NCBI GenBank assembly: GCA_001797745.1 | Contig: MGQF01000025.1 | Location: 8,124 to 16,430 of the forward strand | DNA: 8,307 nt | Direction: 5' to 3' | Origin: Deltaproteobacteria bacterium RBG_13_52_11 | GTDB taxonomy: Bacteria > Desulfobacterota > B13-G15 > RBG-16-54-18 | Part shown: in pieces, positions 5,257 to 8,307 of the stretch | How the letters are laid out: each line of letters starts with the position of its first letter | How positions within the stretch are numbered: position 1 is the first letter of the stretch | Program-made: the position numbers and the translations under genes | Notes under the pieces: generated by a model | What the model was told of the DNA's origin: nothing | What the model saw: only the letters and a program-made list of their open reading frames with translations | Database searches by the model: none

Positions 5257-5856
5257 TTAATCTTTTGTATTATTTAAAATCTTTTTAATTTCTCGGAAAC
5301 CTCCCGGAGTCATACTCTCCAGGAGTTCAACGAATCCAAAGGCATCCAGACCATGTGACTTTTTACCTTCTCTATCAATCGTAATGTTAGGATCTGCCCC
5401 TGCATCAAGAAGCATTTTGAGATATTTGGGCTGACGGTATAAGATTGCTTCATGAACCACCGTCATTCCGCTATATCTTTCATTTAATGGTTCGCCCTTC
5501 TTGATTAAAAATTCTATGATTTCATGTGCTCTTTTGTCCGCTTGGCTGTCACCCGTCCCCAGTGTCCTCCCAGCCCACATTATTAATGGTATATCACATA
5601 TGCCGATATTCTTGCTCATTTCAGAACACCCTTTATAGGGATAATCAAAATTTTTTAAAATCCACACAGCTGTCTCCGGGGCGACGAAATATCCGTCTTT
5701 CGCATATGGGTTGTAGGTAAATGTATCATCTGGCCAGGTAGCCAGAATTATTAAACCATAGGCATCGCTTGACCACTGTATCGTTCTATAGGCCGCGGGG
5801 AATAGCGATAGCAGCAATAAAACCACAACCCCTATGATTAAAATTCTTCTTCGCAT
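5257..5856 (-). CDS. Membrane-anchored ankyrin-repeat protein
   Basis: A 199-residue protein starting MRRRILIIGVVVLLLLSLF, a basic start plus one hydrophobic helix (about 5-22) that is either an uncleaved anchor or a signal peptide; the rest would lie outside the cytoplasm. The C-terminal half has ankyrin repeats: AHEIIEFLIKKGEPLN (110-125) and a clear unit GMTVVHEAILYRQ...LKMLLDAGADPNI (130-159), with a weaker one after that. Four such helices form a protein-binding surface; the partner is unknown. I chose ATG 5856 because it begins the signal-like helix; the in-frame ATG at 5901 would translate through the attC-like element. There is no good ribosome site, and the start lies 8 bases after that element's core, the arrangement found in integron cassettes. 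Confidence 0.75.
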   Translation of the reverse strand: MRRRILIIGVVVLLLLSLFPAAYRTIQWSSDAYGLIILATWPDDTFTYNPYAKDGYFVAPETAVWILKNFDYPYKGCSEMSKNIGICDIPLIMWAGRTLGTGDSQADKRAHEIIEFLIKKGEPLNERYSGMTVVHEAILYRQPKYLKMLLDAGADPNITIDREGKKSHGLDAFGFVELLESMTPGGFREIKKILNNTKD

Positions 5857-5864
5857 TTTTGATA

Positions 5865-5923
5865 GCCTAACGTCCGGCGAGCAGCGGGGGAAGTACTGCA
5901 TCCGCTGGATTGCGTTGTTGGCC
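5865..5923 (-). other. attC-like integron cassette recombination site (59 bases)
   Basis: Read on the minus strand, the element opens with GGCCAAC (R'' box, consensus RYYYAAC with one mismatch) and closes with GTTAGGC (R' box, exact GTTRRRY). Inner arms CAGCGG and CCGCTG (minus-strand order; plus-strand 5902-5907 and 5882-5887) are perfect complements standing for the L boxes. The spacers between R and L boxes are 9 and 10 bases, as expected for the unpaired central spacers. It begins 5 bases after the toxin stop codon, and the next gene starts 8 bases beyond it. The outer boxes pair at only 5 of 7 positions, so it may be degenerate. Boxes are seen; recombination activity is inferred. Confidence 0.6.
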
Positions 5924-5928
5924 CATTT

Positions 5929-6252
5929 CTATGGAATATCCAGTTGTATCTTGATGGCCTCCTCAACCCGGCGCATATCTTCCGGAGAGAGAATGCCGGC
6001 TTGGCTGAAGAGCCGAGACTTGCTTGCAGTCGCTAATTGGTCTGCCATGGCCTTACTCTCTTTGCCTTCAAAAACTACCACCGCCTCACTGGGATAAACA
6101 CGATCCGTCCTGCTCGTGAGAGGCACAACCTGAACCCGATTGAGGAACTTGTTTGCTGCATCATTACTGACGATGACGGCAGGACGTTTCTTCTTGACTT
6201 CCTCACCGATGGAAGGATCGAAATTTACCCACCAAACCTCACGCCGTTTCAT
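5929..6252 (-). CDS. MazF/PemK-type endoribonuclease toxin
   Basis: A 107-residue protein of normal MazF length. Motifs: RREVWWVNFDPSIGEEVKKKRPAVIVSND at the N-terminus (3-31), with the conserved Arg of KKRPAVIVSN at about 23, then VQVVPLTSRTD (40-50) and a C-terminal helix EDMRRVEEAIKIQL. MazF-family toxins cleave mRNA at short sequences and are held inactive by a cognate antitoxin. The start codon at 6252 overlaps the end of the antitoxin gene by 14 bases, with AAGGA about 8 bases upstream inside that gene, so the two are co-translated. The stop is 5 bases before the attC-like site. The target sequence cannot be read from the protein. It appears intact, unlike the stub at 4793-4834. Confidence 0.92.
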   Translation of the reverse strand: MKRREVWWVNFDPSIGEEVKKKRPAVIVSNDAANKFLNRVQVVPLTSRTDRVYPSEAVVVFEGKESKAMADQLATASKSRLFSQAGILSPEDMRRVEEAIKIQLDIP

Positions 6253-6469
6253 GCGCTATGTCCTTGAAGGTCGTCTCAGCCCACTCCATAGCCTCCTGCT
6301 CCCTCTTGTCGTCCTTCGCCATTTCGGCATAGGCCGATTCGAGATTGGGACGAACCACGTGGGGGCGGACCAGTTCCTGAATGAATCTACTTATCTTTCT
6401 GGGCCCTATAGTCTTACGGAGCCCCTCGTATACCTCTTCATCAACGGTGACGGTCAATTTCCTCTGCAT
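6239..6469 (-). CDS. Ribbon-helix-helix antitoxin partner of the MazF-type toxin
   Basis: A 76-residue protein. Residues 3-36 form a ribbon-helix-helix fold (KLTVTVDEEVYEGL, then GPRKISRFIQELVRP), which binds DNA as a dimer and represses its own promoter. The acidic tail (about 40-76, PNLESAYAEMAKDD through EWAETTFKDIA) would wrap and block the toxin. I chose ATG 6469 because AAGGAG (6477-6482) sits 7 bases upstream and the -10 hexamer lies just before it; a longer frame from ATG 6514 would start at the promoter itself. It overlaps the toxin start by 14 bases. A tandem candidate operator covers its promoter. A close but decayed copy lies at 4800-5051. Confidence 0.88.
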   Translation of the reverse strand: MQRKLTVTVDEEVYEGLRKTIGPRKISRFIQELVRPHVVRPNLESAYAEMAKDDKREQEAMEWAETTFKDIAHETA

Positions 6470-6481
6470 GGCATATCTCCT

Positions 6482-6502
6482 TATACGTGTACTATACGTG
6501 TA
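6482..6502. promoter_or_regulatory. Tandem candidate operator of the antitoxin
   Basis: Two exact copies of TATACGTGTA (6482-6491 and 6493-6502) are repeated with an 11-base period, about one helical turn. Each is nearly palindromic around ACGT. They flank and cover the -10 hexamer and run up to the ribosome site. RHH antitoxins typically bind such paired half-sites on one helix face, so autorepression is the simplest reading. Confidence 0.6.
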
Positions 6503-6519
6503 AATAAACGACATGACAA
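6491..6519 (-). promoter_or_regulatory. Promoter of the antitoxin-toxin operon
   Basis: On the minus strand, TTGTCA (6514-6519), a 17-base spacer and TATAGT (6491-6496) form a near-consensus promoter. The first transcribed bases would fall near 6484, giving a leader of roughly 15 bases before ATG 6469. The -10 lies within the tandem operator repeats. Confidence 0.6.
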
Positions 6520-6644
6520 TAGCAAAAAAAATACGTAATCAAAGTTGGCAATTAATTCCTTTTAGGGGGTATAAGGACTGATTGGGGGATGCATCTTCAC
6601 TTATCGAAAATAACATTTGAAGAGGTGACCCTCTATACATCTTT

Positions 6645-7157
6645 TTATTCGCCTGGCCACGGCCTCAGCCGGGGAATCCAGCGTGGGACACTCTCCTTAT
6701 AAACGCGATAATCCTCTCCAAACCTTTTTCCCAACCCTGGCTCTTCCGATAGCACAAAATAGATATGGTTCATTAAGACAAAAACGCAGGTCCAGATACT
6801 CACCACCCATGAACCCCAGAGCAGAGCTTGGCCAATCAGCATGAGCGCTACCCCGATAATCATTGGGTTCCGGACAAAGCGATAGGGTCCCCTTGCCACT
6901 AATTTGCGGGTTGGATCCCAGGGCGCGAGCGTTCCTTGACCGACTCGCGCGAATAGGCTGACGCACCAGCCGAATAGCACTAATCCGCAGATGATCGACA
7001 CTGCGCCGGCAGCGCGTGGCAGCCACGCGATGAGCGAGCCATCGCCCCAGCGCGTGTCGCTAGCGGCGAAATGGTTGACTAGCCAATAGGGAACAATGAC
7101 AACGACCAGGAAGGGCAAAAGCAGGATCGATAGTAAGTGCCGTAGCTTCATCAACAT
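6645..7157 (-). CDS. Isoprenylcysteine carboxyl methyltransferase (ICMT)/PEMT-like membrane methyltransferase
   Basis: A 170-residue integral membrane protein with about four hydrophobic segments (roughly 9-29, 48-71, 97-117, 118-137). The C-terminal half carries the family signature: LVARGPYRFVRNPMIIG (86-102), then HIYFVLSEEPGLGKRFG (131-147), EDYRVYKESVPRWIPRL (148-164). In this superfamily these regions bind S-adenosylmethionine and methylate a lipid, an isoprenylated cysteine or a small molecule; bacterial members mostly lack a known substrate. ATG 7157 and ATG 7151 are both possible starts, and neither has a strong ribosome site. The gene is more GC-rich in its 5' half than the toxin-antitoxin genes beside it. 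Its link to the efflux genes upstream is only positional. Confidence 0.82.
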   Translation of the reverse strand: MLMKLRHLLSILLLPFLVVVIVPYWLVNHFAASDTRWGDGSLIAWLPRAAGAVSIICGLVLFGWCVSLFARVGQGTLAPWDPTRKLVARGPYRFVRNPMIIGVALMLIGQALLWGSWVVSIWTCVFVLMNHIYFVLSEEPGLGKRFGEDYRVYKESVPRWIPRLRPWPGE

Positions 7158-7244
7158 AGTTTACCCAAACGAGCCTGCGAGTTTGACTGAAAGTCACATC
7201 TCTCGAATCGCCTATAAAAAAGTAGCCTACCCCTTTTCTTCCTG

Positions 7245-7724
7245 CTATTTTATCTCGTAATAAATCCCCGCTGTCCTTTTCTGATCCCCGACTTTAAAAA
7301 GGATTATCACCTGATACTTCCCCTTGCCCGAAAGTTCGAAATAGGCATCATAACTTTTCATCGCCTCTTCATATTTCAGGGCCTTGATCTGATCCTTCCC
7401 GTTGGGATCCACAACCTTCATCGTGATCCCGGCATTGGTAATCTCTTTTTGGGTCTTTTCGTCTTTCAGGATCACGGTGATGTTGTGGGTCGTCCCCGGC
7501 TCGATATCCTCCTTCATCTTCATTGCCTTCAACACCTTCAGATGTTCTTCGTTTGTCATGATCTGAAACGTGACCTTTACTCCCTCCACGATGATTTCTT
7601 TCGTATCCATCTTCGTGGAAGTCCCCATAGACATTCCCCCATGTGACTGTTGAGCAAGCGAAAGAGAACTAAAAACAAAGAGATTTAAGATCGTAATTCC
7701 TAATACCAATATTTTTTTTCTCAT
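7245..7724 (-). CDS. Secreted protein of the metal-efflux gene set (FixH/YtkA-like fold suspected)
   Basis: A 159-residue protein with a clear signal peptide: MRKK, a hydrophobic core to about residue 20, and likely cleavage after SLA (24/25). The mature start QQSHGGMSMGTSTKMD has one His and several Met, a composition seen in periplasmic copper- or silver-handling proteins. The remainder looks like a beta-sandwich, with GTTHNITVILKDEKTQ, AGITMKVVDPNGK and GKYQVIILFKV, resembling YtkA/FixH-type domains; that match is from memory and moderate. An excellent ribosome site, AAAGGAGG (7733-7740), lies 8 bases before ATG 7724. It follows the PII-like gene by 67 bases on the same strand, downstream of the RND pump. 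A role in periplasmic metal binding or sensing is inferred. Confidence 0.7.
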   Translation of the reverse strand: MRKKILVLGITILNLFVFSSLSLAQQSHGGMSMGTSTKMDTKEIIVEGVKVTFQIMTNEEHLKVLKAMKMKEDIEPGTTHNITVILKDEKTQKEITNAGITMKVVDPNGKDQIKALKYEEAMKSYDAYFELSGKGKYQVIILFKVGDQKRTAGIYYEIK

Positions 7725-7791
7725 GACAATAACCTCCTTTATTCGATGGTTTTAAAATTAAAAATTCGAGATCGCCTTCAGATACTTACTA

Positions 7792-8118
7792 TTAGATTTC
7801 CTCAGGCCTGATCTCGGATTTAGTCCGAACCCTAAAAATCTTCTCCACGGGGATGATGCAGATAATTCCATCTCCGGCTCCTCCGGTATGAGCGACCTCC
7901 ATAATGACCTGAGCTATTTCTTCGGCTTTGGACTTCTTTATAAAAATTTCAATTCTAGCATGGGTACCAAGCCAGTCTTGTGCCCAAATACATTTATCCT
8001 CTCCATACCCTTTTACGCGGGTGACGGTTAAGCCTTTGACCCCTATTTGCTTGAGGCGTTCTTCAACATCTTCCAAAAGCCTACCCCGGATGATAGCGAC
8101 AATTTTTCTGAGCTCCAT
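7792..8118 (-). CDS. PII-like signalling protein with shortened T-loop, linked to RND metal efflux
   Basis: A 108-residue member of the PII (GlnB/GlnK) fold. Conserved parts are ELRKIVAIIRGRLLEDVEERL (2-22), IGVKGLTVTRVKGYG (25-39), the B-loop TGGAGDG (78-84) and IIPVEKIFRVRT (88-99). Compared with GlnB the T-loop (about 38-54, EDKCIWAQDWLGTH) is several residues shorter and lacks the uridylylated Tyr and its surroundings. The RQK and GDGK positions that help bind ATP and 2-oxoglutarate read EDK and GDGI. It is therefore unlikely to be a normal nitrogen sensor. PII paralogs next to CusA/CzcA pumps are a described group of uncertain role. AGGAGG (8125-8130) lies 6 bases before ATG 8118. The pump gene ends 80 bases upstream. 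Confidence 0.9.
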   Translation of the reverse strand: MELRKIVAIIRGRLLEDVEERLKQIGVKGLTVTRVKGYGEDKCIWAQDWLGTHARIEIFIKKSKAEEIAQVIMEVAHTGGAGDGIICIIPVEKIFRVRTKSEIRPEEI

Positions 8119-8198
8119 GGATTACCTCCTACCATCATAAAAGCTTGGTTTCCTCTCGGTTCATAACCACTCTCCAATCGTATTCATTCTATTCCTGT

Positions 8199-8307
8199 CT
8201 ATATTAATTGCTTCTTCACTTCAAAGTTCCATTTCCAGATGGCATAGATGGCTGGATAGACCACCAGTTCCAGAATGAAAGAGGTAAAGATGCCTCCGAT
8301 CATCGGC
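8199..8307 (-). CDS. CusA/CzcA-like heavy-metal RND efflux pump, C-terminal end only
   Basis: The last 35 codons of a leftward gene that enters from the right edge. The visible end PMIGGIFTSFILELVVYPAIYAIWK, shown here only in part, matches the final transmembrane helix of heavy-metal RND pumps, where (M)IGGxxTS is followed by xxLxVxPAxYxxW. The tail ends in a lysine-rich stretch and a TAG stop at 8199-8201. Such pumps form inner-membrane trimers that export Cu(I), Ag(I), Zn, Co or Cd with a periplasmic adaptor and an outer-membrane channel. The metal cannot be told from this fragment. The PII-like gene begins 80 bases downstream. Confidence 0.82.
   Translation of the reverse strand, partial: PMIGGIFTSFILELVVYPAIYAIWKWNFEVKKQLI

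Noticed and set aside
5857..5901. Upstream start of the ankyrin gene at ATG 5901
   Set aside because: It would translate through the attC-like element and place 15 odd residues before an otherwise standard basic-plus-hydrophobic N-terminus at 5856.
6470..6514. Longer antitoxin starting at ATG 6514
   Set aside because: This codon lies in the -35 hexamer region, and the added residues would be encoded by the operator and ribosome site.
7190..7244. Terminator after the secreted-protein gene (AGTAGCCTACC next to an A-run at 7216-7221)
   Set aside because: On the minus strand a short GTAG/CTAC repeat precedes a T-run, but it leaves no room for a loop, so a hairpin is not credible.

Overview
The window reads as chromosomal DNA from an anaerobic or facultative Gram-negative bacterium. 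The gene content (YedE/YedF-type selenium genes, an Rrf2 regulator with spaced cysteines, a CusA-type RND efflux pump with a PII-like partner) and the moderate, uneven GC would suit a Desulfobacterota-like or related lineage. That placement is an inference; no rRNA or other marker gene is present to settle it.

Region 1 (31-4228) is a selenium/sulfur-trafficking locus. An Rrf2-family regulator with three cysteines runs leftward. It shares a 244-base promoter region with a rightward gene set: a YedE-type membrane transporter, a free-standing TusA-like sulfur/selenium carrier, a class V PLP-dependent cysteine desulfurase-like enzyme, YedF (TusA domain fused to a DsrE-like domain) and a DUF3343 putative Se/S carrier. 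Together these look like a pathway that imports a reduced selenium or sulfur species, mobilises it on a desulfurase/selenocysteine lyase, and passes it along cysteine carriers, presumably toward SelD or a selenium-dependent enzyme encoded elsewhere. The set is broken in the middle by a 166-base spacer holding two strong palindromes (2080-2097 and 2132-2181).

Region 2 (4229-6520) looks accessory. A small rightward coiled-coil gene (4399-4725) is followed, all leftward, by a decayed copy of a toxin-antitoxin locus (about 4793-5068), a membrane-anchored ankyrin-repeat protein, a 59-base element resembling an integron attC site (5865-5923), and an apparently intact RHH antitoxin / MazF-PemK toxin pair with its own promoter and a tandem candidate operator. 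The order antitoxin-toxin-attC-like site, with the next gene starting 8 bases beyond the core site, is how integron cassettes are built. No integrase is in the window.

Region 3 (6645-8307), also leftward, holds an isoprenylcysteine methyltransferase-like membrane protein and then the distal part of a metal-efflux gene set: the C-terminus of a CusA/CzcA-like RND pump, a PII-like protein with a shortened T-loop, and a secreted protein with a His/Met-containing segment.

No tRNA, rRNA, CRISPR array or complete insertion sequence was seen.
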